From NCBI GenBank assembly GCA_965602635.1, contig CBFCZU010000010.1:1-35355 (forward strand): DNA of 35,355 bases, written 5' to 3'. The notes under the pieces were generated by a model. That model ran no database searches and was not told where the DNA came from. It saw only the letters and a program-made list of their open reading frames with translations. The DNA comes from CBFCZU01 sp965602635 (GTDB taxonomy: Bacteria > Planctomycetota > Phycisphaerae > SM23-33). Shown piece by piece: positions 1 through 7,643 of the stretch. Numbering within the stretch: the stretch's first letter is position 1; each line of letters starts with the position of its first letter. Made by a program: the position numbers and the translations under genes.

Positions 1-1
1 C

Positions 2-1240
2 GACAACCAGATCAGCGACATCTCCGCGGTTGCCGGCCTGACGAATCTGACTCATCTGTACCTGCTGCGGAACCAGATCAGCGACATCTCCGCGGTTGCA
101 GGCCTGACGGATCTGACCGGGCTGGGGCTGCACGAGAACCAGATCAGTGACATCTCCGCGGTTGCCGGCCTGACGAAGCTGACCAGGCTGTGGCTGGGCA
201 ACAACCAGATCAGCGACATCTCCGCCGTGGCCGGCCTGACGAATCTGACCTATCTGTCCCTGTACTCCAACCAGATCAGCGACATCTCCGCGGTGGCCGG
301 CCTGACAAATCTGACCTGGCTGAACCTGTACTCCAACCAGATCAGCGACATCTCCGCGGTTACCGGGCTGGCCAATCTGGAATACCTGTGGCTAGGCGGC
401 AACCAGATCAGTGACATCTCCGCGGTGGCCGGCCTGACGAATCTGACCGATCTGTACCTGGGCGGCAACCAGATCAGCGACGTCTCCGCGGTTGCCGGCC
501 TGACGAGTCTGACCGATCTGTGGCTGACCGGGAACCAGATTGAGATAATGGATCTCAGCAGTGCAGACCTGTCCTCTCTGAAACACTTCGACATTTGGAG
601 TAATCCCCTCACAGATGTCCTCTTGGCGGATGCAACGCTCAACCTGACAGTCTTTAATGCGCTCATGGATGGTGGAGCTTCAGGCAACACCGGCATTGCA
701 GAATTGTCCGGGGTCCTGATCCTTGATATGAGTGGTGTTGACTTCGCGGGGATTTCGGACCTGTCGGCGATGTACGGGATGGACGACCTCGAGAAGCTGT
801 TGCTGGCGGGGGCGACCAATCTTGATGGCGGCCAGGTAGTGTCGCTAACCGGCGAACTCGATTTGATGAACTGGCTCGATGTAAGGGGCCTGTGGGACAG
901 CTTCGACGTGGCTCCGCAAGGCTCCCTGAACGCATGGGATGCCGTCCCGGGCAATACCCTCATCACCGCCGAGCCGGTCGCCGGCGACGCCGACTACGAC
1001 GGCTGCGTGGACGGGCTGGACTATACGGTCTGGTCGAGCAACTACGATCCGCTCACCGGAGGCAAGGCCTGGTGGTGGCGGGGGGACTTCACCGGCGACG
1101 GCTACGTCGATGGCCTGGACTACGTCGTCTGGTCGAGCAACTACCTCCAGGGCTGCCCTTCCCCGGGGCAGGTGCCCGAGCCAGGAGTTCTGGCGCTGTT
1201 GGCTCTGGGCATTTGCGCCCTCAGGCGGCGTAAGGCCTGA
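2..1240 (+). CDS. LRR protein with dockerin-like motifs and PEP-CTERM tail, 5' partial
   Basis: The reading frame is open from base 2, so the N-terminus lies outside the window. Eight tandem 22-residue leucine-rich repeats of internalin type (consensus NQISDISAVAGLTNLT followed by a variable LxL segment) fill bases 5-532, and a ninth degenerate repeat follows. After a spacer come two F-hand calcium loops of dockerin type (about 984-1050 and 1084-1150), each ending in WSSNY. The C-terminus is VPEP, a hydrophobic stretch and RRRKA, a PEP-CTERM sorting signal normally handled by an exosortase. This predicts an exported, surface-sorted protein that binds proteins or glycans through the LRR face. 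The repeats are almost identical in DNA as well as protein, which suggests recent expansion. The ligand is unknown. The domain calls are strong; the role is inferred. Confidence 0.9.
   Translation, partial: DNQISDISAVAGLTNLTHLYLLRNQISDISAVAGLTDLTGLGLHENQISDISAVAGLTKLTRLWLGNNQISDISAVAGLTNLTYLSLYSNQISDISAVAGLTNLTWLNLYSNQISDISAVTGLANLEYLWLGGNQISDISAVAGLTNLTDLYLGGNQISDVSAVAGLTSLTDLWLTGNQIEIMDLSSADLSSLKHFDIWSNPLTDVLLADATLNLTVFNALMDGGASGNTGIAELSGVLILDMSGVDFAGISDLSAMYGMDDLEKLLLAGATNLDGGQVVSLTGELDLMNWLDVRGLWDSFDVAPQGSLNAWDAVPGNTLITAEPVAGDADYDGCVDGLDYTVWSSNYDPLTGGKAWWWRGDFTGDGYVDGLDYVVWSSNYLQGCPSPGQVPEPGVLALLALGICALRRRKA
5..532 (+). repeat. eight tandem 66-bp units inside the LRR gene
   Basis: Eight head-to-tail 66-bp units each begin at an AACCAGAT codon pair (Asn-Gln-Ile). 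About 45 bases of each unit are nearly invariant; variation is concentrated in the last seven or so codons, which encode the exposed LxL strand. The array may extend upstream of the window. Confidence 0.9.
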
Positions 1241-1260
1241 GAACGGGAAGAAGAACGCAA

Positions 1261-1287
1261 CGCAGAGATCGCAGAGGCCGCAGAGGC
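1261..1287 (+). repeat. 9-bp tandem repeat (CGCAGAGRY x3)
   Basis: Three consecutive 9-bp units, CGCAGAGAT, CGCAGAGGC and CGCAGAGGC, lie just after the LRR gene. A partly complementary CTCTCCGCGTT sequence follows near 1383-1393, so the whole spacer resembles an imperfect palindromic intergenic repeat. No gene is visible in 1241-1475. Confidence 0.6.
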
Positions 1288-1332
1288 GGAATAAGAATTG
1301 ACGGCAACAGCATGGGGCTTTCTTGGGCGATC

Positions 1333-1376
1333 CCTGCCTGCCGGCCGGCCTGCCGGCCGGTGGGCAGGCAGGCAGG
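1333..1376. repeat. GC-rich inverted repeat (CCTGCCTGCC / GGCAGGCAGG)
   Basis: A 10-bp perfect inverted repeat (1333-1342 with 1367-1376) encloses a GGCCGGCC-rich centre. It could act as a terminator-like hairpin after the LRR gene, but no T-run follows. A shorter relative, CCTGCCT-gccgg-AGGCAGG, occurs at 3376-3394. Confidence 0.5.
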
Positions 1377-1475
1377 TCCGCGCTCTCCGCGTTGATTCCT
1401 TTTCTGTTACCTCACGCCCTGCGGGGGTGTAGATATTGGCGGCCGGGGGCGGCTGCGGCTATAGTGGGGGGCGTT

Positions 1476-2159
1476 ATGCAGCGGGTGCGGGTGAAAATCT
1501 GCGGGCTGCGCGACCCCAAGCAGGCGCTTCAGATCGCCCAGATGGGGGCCGACGCTGTGGGGCTCATGTTCGCCTCCTCGCCGCGGTGGGTCTCGCCGGA
1601 GCAGGCGCGGGCGGTGACCGACGTCCTGCCGCCCATGGTCTCGCCGGTTGGCGTGTTCGTCGACGACGAGGCCGAGACGATCAACCGCGTCTGCGAGCGG
1701 GTCGGGCTGGACATGGTGCAGCTCAGCGGCGACGAGCCGCCGGAAATCGTCGAGAAGCTCGCCCGCCCGGTGATAAAGGCCTTCGCGGTCCGCGACGCGG
1801 GGTGGATCGATACGGTCGAGGGCTGGGTGGGGGCGGTTCGGTCTCGGCGGCGGCTGGCGGCGGTGCTGCTCGACACGTACAACCCCGATGCCCGCGGCGG
1901 CACGGGCGAGCGGTTCAACTGGGACTGGGTGGCCGAGGCCCGCGCGGCCGGGCGGCTGGCGGGGCTGCCTCCGCTGATCCTGGCCGGCGGGCTGGAGGCG
2001 TCCGTCGTCTCCGACGCCATCGAAATCGTCCAGCCGTGGGCCGTGGACGTCTCCACCGGTGTCGAGTCCTCACCCGGCGTCAAGGACATCCGCAAGGTCG
2101 AGGACTTCATCCGCGCCACACGCGAGGGGGGCGAGCTGCGCAGCGAGTTCTGGCTGTGA
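1476..2159 (+). CDS. trpF: phosphoribosylanthranilate isomerase
   Basis: Converts N-(5'-phosphoribosyl)anthranilate to CdRP in tryptophan synthesis; cytosolic (beta/alpha)8 barrel. The 227-residue product has the family N-terminus VKICGLRDP with catalytic Cys9, and catalytic Asp133 in LLDTYNPDARGGTG. The phosphate-binding end is ILAGGL and DVSTGVE. The ATG at 1476 is chosen because the protein then begins exactly at the KICG strand; a G-rich tract lies just before it. A TATAGT box at 1460-1465 is only 10 bases upstream, so the leader may be very short. The next gene starts 7 bases after the stop, suggesting one transcript. No other trp gene is in the window. Confidence 0.95.
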   Translation: MQRVRVKICGLRDPKQALQIAQMGADAVGLMFASSPRWVSPEQARAVTDVLPPMVSPVGVFVDDEAETINRVCERVGLDMVQLSGDEPPEIVEKLARPVIKAFAVRDAGWIDTVEGWVGAVRSRRRLAAVLLDTYNPDARGGTGERFNWDWVAEARAAGRLAGLPPLILAGGLEASVVSDAIEIVQPWAVDVSTGVESSPGVKDIRKVEDFIRATREGGELRSEFWL

Positions 2160-2166
2160 GGTGGAG

Positions 2167-3285
2167 ATGACGCCCCGGCAGCGAGTCCTGACGGCCGTCG
2201 AGCACAAGGAGGGCGACCGCGTCCCCATCGACTTCTGGGCCACCGACGACGTTTACGACCGCCTCGCCGGTGCGTGGCACCTCTCCGGGCGCGAGGCGGT
2301 GCTCGAGCGCGTGGGGGCCGACCTTCGGTACTTCGACGGCCCCGCGCTGGCCGCCCAGCAGCGCCCGGCCGACGAGGAAGGCATCGTCACCGACCACTGG
2401 GGCGTCCGGCGGAAGCTCAACACCGTCACCGGCACGCGGCGCGACGGCACCGAGTACAGTTGGGCCTACAAGCACCTTCACGCCAGCCCGCTGGCGGGGA
2501 TGACGACCGTCGCCGAGATCGAGGGTCACGCCTGGCCGACGGCGGATATGTGGGACTACGCGCCCGTCCGCCCGGCCTGCGAGGCGATCCGCCGGGCCGG
2601 ATACGCCGTGGTGGCCGGGGCCGACCGGCTCGACAGAACCGCCCAGCTCAAGCCGGCGATGTACCTCCGCGGGGCAGAGCAGTTCATGGCCGACCTCGCG
2701 CTGGACCCGGCCGTCGCCGAGTGCATCCTCCAGCACGTCGGCGACTACTACCTGGAGTACGACCGGCGGCTCTTCCAGGCCGCCCGCGGACCCGAGGGCC
2801 AGACGCCCATAGATATCTTCTTCATGGGCGACGACATGGGCACGCAGGCGAGCACCTGGGTGTCGCCCGAGATGTACCGGCGGTTCTTCAAGAAGCGCCT
2901 CGCCGCCTACTGCGAGCTGGCCCACTCGTTCGGAATGAAGGTCATGTACCACACCTGCGGGAGGGTCACGCCGCTGGTGGGCGACTTCGTCGAGGCGGGC
3001 GTTGACATTCTCCAGTCGCTCCAGCCGGCGGCCCTGGGCGACGAGCTGGCCTGGCTGAAGCGCCAGTTCGGGCGCGAGCTGTGCTTCCAGGGCGGCATCG
3101 ACATCCAGGGCGTGCTGCCCAATGCCAACCCCGCCGAGGTGGCCGGGCACGTCCGCGACCGGGTGGAAATCCTCGCCGGCGGCGGGGGGTACATCTTCGG
3201 CACCGCTCACAACATCCTACCCGACGCGCCGACCGAGAACGTCCTGGCCCTGGTCGATGCGTACCACCAGTACGGCGAGTATTGA
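2167..3285 (+). CDS. uroporphyrinogen decarboxylase-like (UroD/MtaA superfamily) protein
   Basis: This 372-residue protein belongs to the URO-D superfamily, which holds HemE but also corrinoid and CoM methyltransferases. It has the family opening TPRQRVLTAVEHKEGDRVP, a GDDMG motif in the middle, and YHTCGRV with His262 and Cys264, the position of the zinc ligands in the methyltransferase branch. The C-terminal FGTAHNILPDAPTEN loop is also typical. The ATG at 2167 has the purine-rich GAGGTGGAG directly upstream, which overlaps the trpF stop, so translation is likely coupled. No haem gene is nearby and the His-x-Cys motif argues for methyl transfer rather than porphyrin decarboxylation. The substrate is unknown. 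Confidence 0.85.
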   Translation: MTPRQRVLTAVEHKEGDRVPIDFWATDDVYDRLAGAWHLSGREAVLERVGADLRYFDGPALAAQQRPADEEGIVTDHWGVRRKLNTVTGTRRDGTEYSWAYKHLHASPLAGMTTVAEIEGHAWPTADMWDYAPVRPACEAIRRAGYAVVAGADRLDRTAQLKPAMYLRGAEQFMADLALDPAVAECILQHVGDYYLEYDRRLFQAARGPEGQTPIDIFFMGDDMGTQASTWVSPEMYRRFFKKRLAAYCELAHSFGMKVMYHTCGRVTPLVGDFVEAGVDILQSLQPAALGDELAWLKRQFGRELCFQGGIDIQGVLPNANPAEVAGHVRDRVEILAGGGGYIFGTAHNILPDAPTENVLALVDAYHQYGEY

Positions 3286-3286
3286 G

Positions 3287-3410
3287 GAATTCGGAATTCG
3301 GATTTCGGAGAAGAGCGGCGAGGCCGCCCGGGTTGCCCGAGGCGGCCTCGCAGTTGTTTCCGTCAATCCGAAATCCCTGCCTGCCGGAGGCAGGCGAAAT
3401 CCGCAATCCC
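3287..3410. repeat. dispersed ATTCGGATTTCGG repeat with inverted partner, locus A
   Basis: GAATTCGGAATTCGGATTTCGG at 3287-3308 is answered by inverted AATCCGAAATCC and GAAATCCGCAATCCC segments at 3365-3410, around a CCTGCCT/AGGCAGG stem (3376-3394). The same word family recurs at 9999-10040. Both loci lie between convergent genes. Confidence 0.6.
3318..3351. terminator. strong hairpin between convergent genes
   Basis: GCGAGGCCGCC (3318-3328) pairs perfectly with GGCGGCCTCGC (3341-3351), and the interior CGGG-TTG-CCCG extends the stem to 15 pairs with one bulged A. It sits between the stop of the plus-strand UroD-like gene and the stop of the minus-strand DUF4139 gene. AGTTGTTTC follows on the plus side, a weak T-rich tail. 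A bidirectional terminator is the simplest reading. Confidence 0.6.
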
Positions 3411-3418
3411 AGATCGAA

Positions 3419-4882
3419 TCACCAGGTGTACTTGACCGTGTATGTCAGGACCACGTCGTCGCCTTTCTTCTTGAACGGCTTGACGGTTAGGTCCCACGCG
3501 ACGTTGCGGGCGTCCATCTCTTCGGCCTTGACCCGCTTGTGCGACTCGGCCAGGATCTCCCAGTTCACCCAGCGGTACATCGGCTCCTTGACCCGCACCA
3601 CCACCGGCGCGTCCTTGTGGTTGCGGAGCTTGATCTCGATGCCCTCCTTGATCCAGTGGGCTCTGGTGTCGATGCTGAAGTGCGTCTGCTTGCGCTCGCC
3701 GACGATGTCGAAGGCGTTGCCGATCTGGAGCGACAGGTTCTCGTTCTTCGGCGTGTGGTCGATCTTCTCCTCGCCGACGAACTCCAGGGCCTTGTCGTCG
3801 GGGTCCTGCTTATAGACGCGGACCTTGCCCGCCGGCAGGGGGATGCCCAGCTTGTTTTCCTTTGAGTTGGTGAACTCGATGAAGACGTGCACCTTCTTGT
3901 AGCTGGTAACGCCGTGGCTGCGTGAGGTGTAGCGGTTGCCGGCGTACCAGCGGTAGCGCCGCAGCGGGTTGTAGAGGTACTTCTTCTCGACCTTCACGCC
4001 GCGGGCCGGGCTGAACATCTCGAGCTGCTTTGTCTCGTTGTCGGCCACGGTCGAGGGGCGCGGGAGGGTGTACATGTGGTACTCGAAGAAGGCTTTCTCG
4101 GCCATGGGCGCGGGCTGCGGCTGCGAGGCCGCGCGCGCCCTCGGCGGCCCTGGGGTCGCCACGGGCTGGGGCTGCACGCGCCGCACGTCGCCGGCGATGA
4201 ACTTCATCTTCGCGTCGCGGTAGGTCTTGCCCGAGCGGTTGTCCACGCTCACCCAGCCGGAGATGTCCGCCGCCGTGTCGTCCTTGTTCAGCACCAGCAC
4301 GTACTCGGCGTGCCAGTTGACGCCGTGGGTCTGGTAGGTGACCTCGGCGAGGTGCTTGCCGGGCTTGTCGGTGTGGACCTTCCATACCAGCGTCGGGCGG
4401 GTCAGCAGCCCCTCGGCGAGCTTCTTGAAGCGGATGTCCCGCACGTTGTCGGGCCGCTGGACCATGACGATGCCGCCGGCGCCCTCCCGCAGGACGAGCT
4501 GGGCGGCGTCGAAGCTCAGCAGGCTGCCGGCGTAGCTCTTGCCGGGGCAGAAGACCTCGATCGGCTTGTCGATGTACTTCCGCAGCAGCTTGTCGGCCGA
4601 GACGAGGTCGTACTGGTAGTTCTGCTCGAGCAGCTTGGCCTTGTCGTCGGTGATGCTCTTGAAGTGGACGGTGGTGGCGTCGATCCGGCTGGCGACGTCG
4701 GTGAACTTGACCATGCCGCCCGCGGCGATGTCGAGGCTGCGGACCTCGCGCACCACGGCGTAGTTGCCGTTGTACACGGTGACGGCCACGCCCTCTTTCT
4801 CCCCGGCTCCCTTCACCTGGGCGATCCCGGCGCCGGCGACGGCCAGAACCACGCCGATGGTAATCCATAGTTTCGCGTTCAT
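3419..4882 (-). CDS. exported DUF4139-like protein
   Basis: The 487-residue product starts with a signal peptide (about residues 1-21, KLWITIGVVLAVAGAGIA). The rest resembles the DUF4139 family of beta-rich, envelope-associated proteins of unknown function. It is clearly paralogous to the outer part of the anti-sigma protein encoded just upstream: LEQNYQYDL, then LRK.IDKP, then LLTRPTLVWKVH against LLSRPTLVWLVH, then IDHTPKNE in both. It is probably the third gene of the sigma / anti-sigma operon, 68 bp after the previous stop. The ATG at 4882 is preferred over the one at 4888 because AAAGGAG lies 7 bases upstream. That SD is partly inside a small CCTTT-gcg-AAAGG hairpin. Function is unknown; a partner or decoy of the anti-sigma sensor is an inference. 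Confidence 0.8.
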   Translation of the reverse strand: MNAKLWITIGVVLAVAGAGIAQVKGAGEKEGVAVTVYNGNYAVVREVRSLDIAAGGMVKFTDVASRIDATTVHFKSITDDKAKLLEQNYQYDLVSADKLLRKYIDKPIEVFCPGKSYAGSLLSFDAAQLVLREGAGGIVMVQRPDNVRDIRFKKLAEGLLTRPTLVWKVHTDKPGKHLAEVTYQTHGVNWHAEYVLVLNKDDTAADISGWVSVDNRSGKTYRDAKMKFIAGDVRRVQPQPVATPGPPRARAASQPQPAPMAEKAFFEYHMYTLPRPSTVADNETKQLEMFSPARGVKVEKKYLYNPLRRYRWYAGNRYTSRSHGVTSYKKVHVFIEFTNSKENKLGIPLPAGKVRVYKQDPDDKALEFVGEEKIDHTPKNENLSLQIGNAFDIVGERKQTHFSIDTRAHWIKEGIEIKLRNHKDAPVVVRVKEPMYRWVNWEILAESHKRVKAEEMDARNVAWDLTVKPFKKKGDDVVLTYTVKYTW

Positions 4883-4950
4883 CGTCATGCTCCTTTCGCA
4901 AAGGCTCTTCGCGAGTCTCGTGTGTCCTCTGTGACGCAGTTTCGATGCCC

Positions 4951-6753
4951 TCATTCGTCGTGCGGCGACTTGAGTCCGCCGCCCGTCCTGTTGTTGCACC
5001 TGTATGAGAATTCCACCTTCGCGGTGGAGTTGGCCTCGATCGGCACGTCGATCTCCACCCAGCCGACCTTCCGCACGTGCCAGGGGTAGTCCCTGCCGCC
5101 GCGGGTGCAGTTGCCCTGGTAGGTCGAGGCCGGCACGCGGGCGATGACCGTGATCGTCACGGCGTGGTCCTTGCGGTTGCGGAGGTGGTACTGCCACTTC
5201 TCGTAATGGTCGTAGGTGCTGTGGTGGCGGTACCCGATCTGCTTGGCCGAGCAGGCGATGTCGAAGGCGTAGCTCCAGTGGAAGCGGAGCTTCTCGTTCT
5301 TGGGCGTGTGGTCGATGTTGGTCTGCGAGACGTAGCTTTGCAGGCCCTGCGGGTCGGGGGCGTACAGGCGGACGACGCCCTTCGGCAGCGGCCGGCCTAG
5401 GCCGTTGGCCTCGGAGTTGAGAAGCTCGCTGACGACCCGCGCGGCAGTGGCGTTCACCTGCCGGTCGTACACGTACCCGCGGCGGAGCTTCAGACCGCTG
5501 CCGCTGACCAGCTCGATCTGCTTGGTCTCGGCGCTGCGGATGGTCGTCGCCCGCCCGAGCGTGTAGAGGTGATACTCGAAGAACGACTTCTCCTTGAATC
5601 CCCAGGACCTGCTGCCGCGCCTGCGGCCGCCGGTTTCGAGTACGTCGTAGAGATAGTGGTCCAACCCCTCCGGACGGATGAGGTTCACGTCTCCGGCCAG
5701 GAGCTTGAGCTGGGCGTCCTCGTACGTTACGCCGGAGTTGTTCGTGACCGTGGCGTATCCGACGAGGTCGGCCGTGTCGATTATCTCGTGCTTCGCCCCG
5801 GCGGGTGCGACCTTGGCCGGGCGGAGCTTGAGGACGTAGTCGGCCCGCCACTTTATCCCCCGCGTCATGTACGCCACCTCGAACTGCTGGGCGGCGGGGG
5901 CGGTGTTGTGAACCAGCCACACCAGCGTGGGCCGGCTCAGCAGCCCCTCCGGCAGAGCGGCGAAGGTCAGCGCCCGGATCTCCTGGCGGGCGACGTTGCG
6001 CGGGCCCTCACCCGCCGGCTGGATGACCAGCGTCGCCCCGTCGTAGCTCAGCAGCTTCCCGCTGACGGTGCCGCCGGCCTTGAAGAGAACGCTTACGGGC
6101 TTGTCGATGTGCTTCCTGAGGATCGCCTCGGACGAGGCGAGGTCGTACTGGTAGTTCTGCTCGAGGATCGTCAGCCGGCCCTTCCTGGCGAGGGACTGCA
6201 TCCGCACCGTGTCGGGCAGGATGGCGCTGGGCACGTCGGTGAAGTTCACTCGCGTCTCGCCGCGTTTGAGGTTGCGGACCATCCGCTGGTCCCTGACCAG
6301 TGCCAGGCCCCGCCAGCCGTGGCGGTATCGCCCGCGGGGCCCGTAGTAGTAGTACGTCGGCCAGTTCTCGGGCTCGGAGAGGATGGTGAGCGAGACGTTC
6401 AGTCGCTTGATCTCGACTTCCTTGCCGTATGCGGCGGGCGTGGTGTCCACCTGCATCATCCACACGCCGACGGCCAGGATCGCGACAGCGGCGACGGCAG
6501 CGGCCGCGCCGATCCAGCGGCGGTAGGGCAGCGCGATCCGCCGCGGGGCGGCCGGCAGCGTCAGCGGGGGGGCAGCCTCGGGCTCGCCCGCGCGGAACTT
6601 CGCCAGCGCCGCCCGGGCGCGGCGAAGCCGCGCCAGCTCCGCCCGGCAGGCGGCACAGCCGCGGAGGTGCTCTTCCACGGCGGCGGCCTCCGGGCCGGCA
6701 AGCTCGCCGTACACCAGGTCAATCAGCTTCTCGCGCACCTGGTCGCAGTTCAT
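4951..6753 (-). CDS. anti-sigma factor with C-terminal DUF4139-like sensor domain
   Basis: A 600-residue transmembrane regulator. Residues 1-45 form a zinc-finger anti-sigma domain (Cys3, and HLRGCAAC with His29, Cys33, Cys36). A single membrane helix spans about 81-101 (WIGAAAAVAAVAILAVGVW). The large remainder lies outside and, from about residue 120, resembles DUF4139 and the exported protein encoded downstream. The start ATG overlaps the sigma-factor stop by 4 bp (ATGA), the usual coupling of ECF sigma and anti-sigma genes. It likely holds the ECF factor at the membrane until the outer domain senses an envelope signal. The domain order is visible in the sequence; the signal and release mechanism are not. 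Confidence 0.85.
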   Translation of the reverse strand: MNCDQVREKLIDLVYGELAGPEAAAVEEHLRGCAACRAELARLRRARAALAKFRAGEPEAAPPLTLPAAPRRIALPYRRWIGAAAAVAAVAILAVGVWMMQVDTTPAAYGKEVEIKRLNVSLTILSEPENWPTYYYYGPRGRYRHGWRGLALVRDQRMVRNLKRGETRVNFTDVPSAILPDTVRMQSLARKGRLTILEQNYQYDLASSEAILRKHIDKPVSVLFKAGGTVSGKLLSYDGATLVIQPAGEGPRNVARQEIRALTFAALPEGLLSRPTLVWLVHNTAPAAQQFEVAYMTRGIKWRADYVLKLRPAKVAPAGAKHEIIDTADLVGYATVTNNSGVTYEDAQLKLLAGDVNLIRPEGLDHYLYDVLETGGRRRGSRSWGFKEKSFFEYHLYTLGRATTIRSAETKQIELVSGSGLKLRRGYVYDRQVNATAARVVSELLNSEANGLGRPLPKGVVRLYAPDPQGLQSYVSQTNIDHTPKNEKLRFHWSYAFDIACSAKQIGYRHHSTYDHYEKWQYHLRNRKDHAVTITVIARVPASTYQGNCTRGGRDYPWHVRKVGWVEIDVPIEANSTAKVEFSYRCNNRTGGGLKSPHDE

Positions 6754-7394
6754 GATTCCAACTCCCGCCGGAATGGCTCCAGCTCGTCGGCCAGCTTCAT
6801 CAGGGCGTATCGCACGCGGCTCTTGACCGTGGCGGTCGGCACGCCGAGGGCCTGCCCGATCTGCCGGAAGGTCAGTCCCTCGCTCTCTCGCATGGCCAGC
6901 GCCTCTCGCTGCTCGGCGGGGAGCTTCTGCACCGCCCGCCGGACGAGGTCGCCCAGCTCGCCGCGCTCGGCGATGGCCGAGGGCCCGGGGGCGTCGCCTG
7001 CCGGTGCGAGCTGGTCGTTCATGTGTTCCTCTCTCGGCCGGACACGCCGCCGACGCAGGCAGTCCAGCCAGTGGTTCCGGGCGATCGTGAAGATCCACGT
7101 CCTGGGGTTGGCTCGCCCGTCGAAGCTTTCGCGCCTGGCCCAGGCCTTGAGCAGGGCTTCCTGTGCGATGTCCTCTGCTTCGTGCCAGCGGCCGCACATG
7201 CCGAACAGGTACCGCCGCACGGCCGGGGATGCGTTCACAAGCGCCGCGCGCATGTCGGCAGTGTCCTGCGGCGGGCAGGGCACAGCATCCCCGCCAGGCG
7301 TCCGCGACGCGTGCTTGGAACGACTGCCGCCCACGTTGGCTCCTGTTGCTTCTGTTCGACCCCTTAGACGGCCGGGCCGGGCGAATGGATTCAC
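6750..7394 (-). CDS. ECF-type RNA polymerase sigma factor
   Basis: Sigma-70 region 2 is seen in RRYLFGMCGRWHEAEDIAQE followed by LLKAW, and the -10 recognition helix in NPRTWIFTIARNHWLDCLRR. Region 4 is LPAEQREALAMRESEGLTF followed by RQIGQALGVPTATVKSRV, a clear HTH. There is no region 1 or 3, so this is an ECF factor. The longest frame begins at GTG 7394 (214 residues), but the first 47 residues are low-complexity; GTG 7283 (GGCGGGG upstream) or ATG 7253 may be the true start. The stop overlaps the anti-sigma start by 4 bp. The promoter must lie in or beyond the structured repeat at 7457-7643, which separates this gene from the divergent arsR-type gene. Confidence 0.9.
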   Translation of the reverse strand: MNPFARPGRLRGRTEATGANVGGSRSKHASRTPGGDAVPCPPQDTADMRAALVNASPAVRRYLFGMCGRWHEAEDIAQEALLKAWARRESFDGRANPRTWIFTIARNHWLDCLRRRRVRPREEHMNDQLAPAGDAPGPSAIAERGELGDLVRRAVQKLPAEQREALAMRESEGLTFRQIGQALGVPTATVKSRVRYALMKLADELEPFRRELES

Positions 7395-7456
7395 CCTCTT
7401 GGAGATTTCCGCCGCCCTTCACCGAAATTGGGCGCTCAGCCGTCCGGCAGGGCCAG

Positions 7457-7643
7457 CCTGCTTATTGCATGACTCCTTCCGGGTCTATGCAATAAGCACC
7501 TTTGCGAGAGACGGTTCTCTCGCAAAGGTTTCGACTCGGCGCTTCGCGCCTCGCTCAAGGCTGGCCCTGAGCAAGAGCGACGTAAGTCGCTCGCGTCGAA
7601 GCCCCCGCGGCGGATGTTGCACGGCCATCGTGCAACATCCGGG
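7457..7643 (+). repeat. 187-bp structured element, copy 1 (MITE-like)
   Basis: This is about 98% identical to 19771-19957 (4 differences in 189 aligned bases), in the same orientation. Stems: 7461-7470 with 7487-7496, extended by 7471-7475 with 7481-7485; 7499-7511 with 7516-7528 (13 bp, loop CGGT); outer 7530-7535 with 7595-7600 enclosing 7538-7542/7546-7550, 7553-7557/7568-7572 and 7575-7581/7586-7592 (GTAA tetraloop); and 7611-7623 with 7629-7641 (13 bp). It is flanked by CCAG at 7453-7456 and 7644-7647, a candidate 4-bp target duplication. The ends are imperfect inverted repeats (11 of 16). It lies between divergent genes, so it is not simply a terminator. Confidence 0.85.

Noticed and set aside
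5..532. CRISPR-like regular repeats
   Set aside because: The 66-bp units are contiguous codon-phased LRR units without unique spacers and continue a reading frame.
2167..3285. hemE
   Set aside because: The zinc-ligand-like His-x-Cys motif and the lack of haem neighbours fit the methyltransferase side of the superfamily better.
7457..7643. Simple transcription terminator
   Set aside because: The element lies upstream of both flanking divergent genes, has several hairpins rather than one, and no T-run follows on the plus strand.
7457..7643. Retron or group II intron RNA
   Set aside because: No reverse transcriptase gene is nearby and no domain V-like hairpin or msr/msd layout was recognised.
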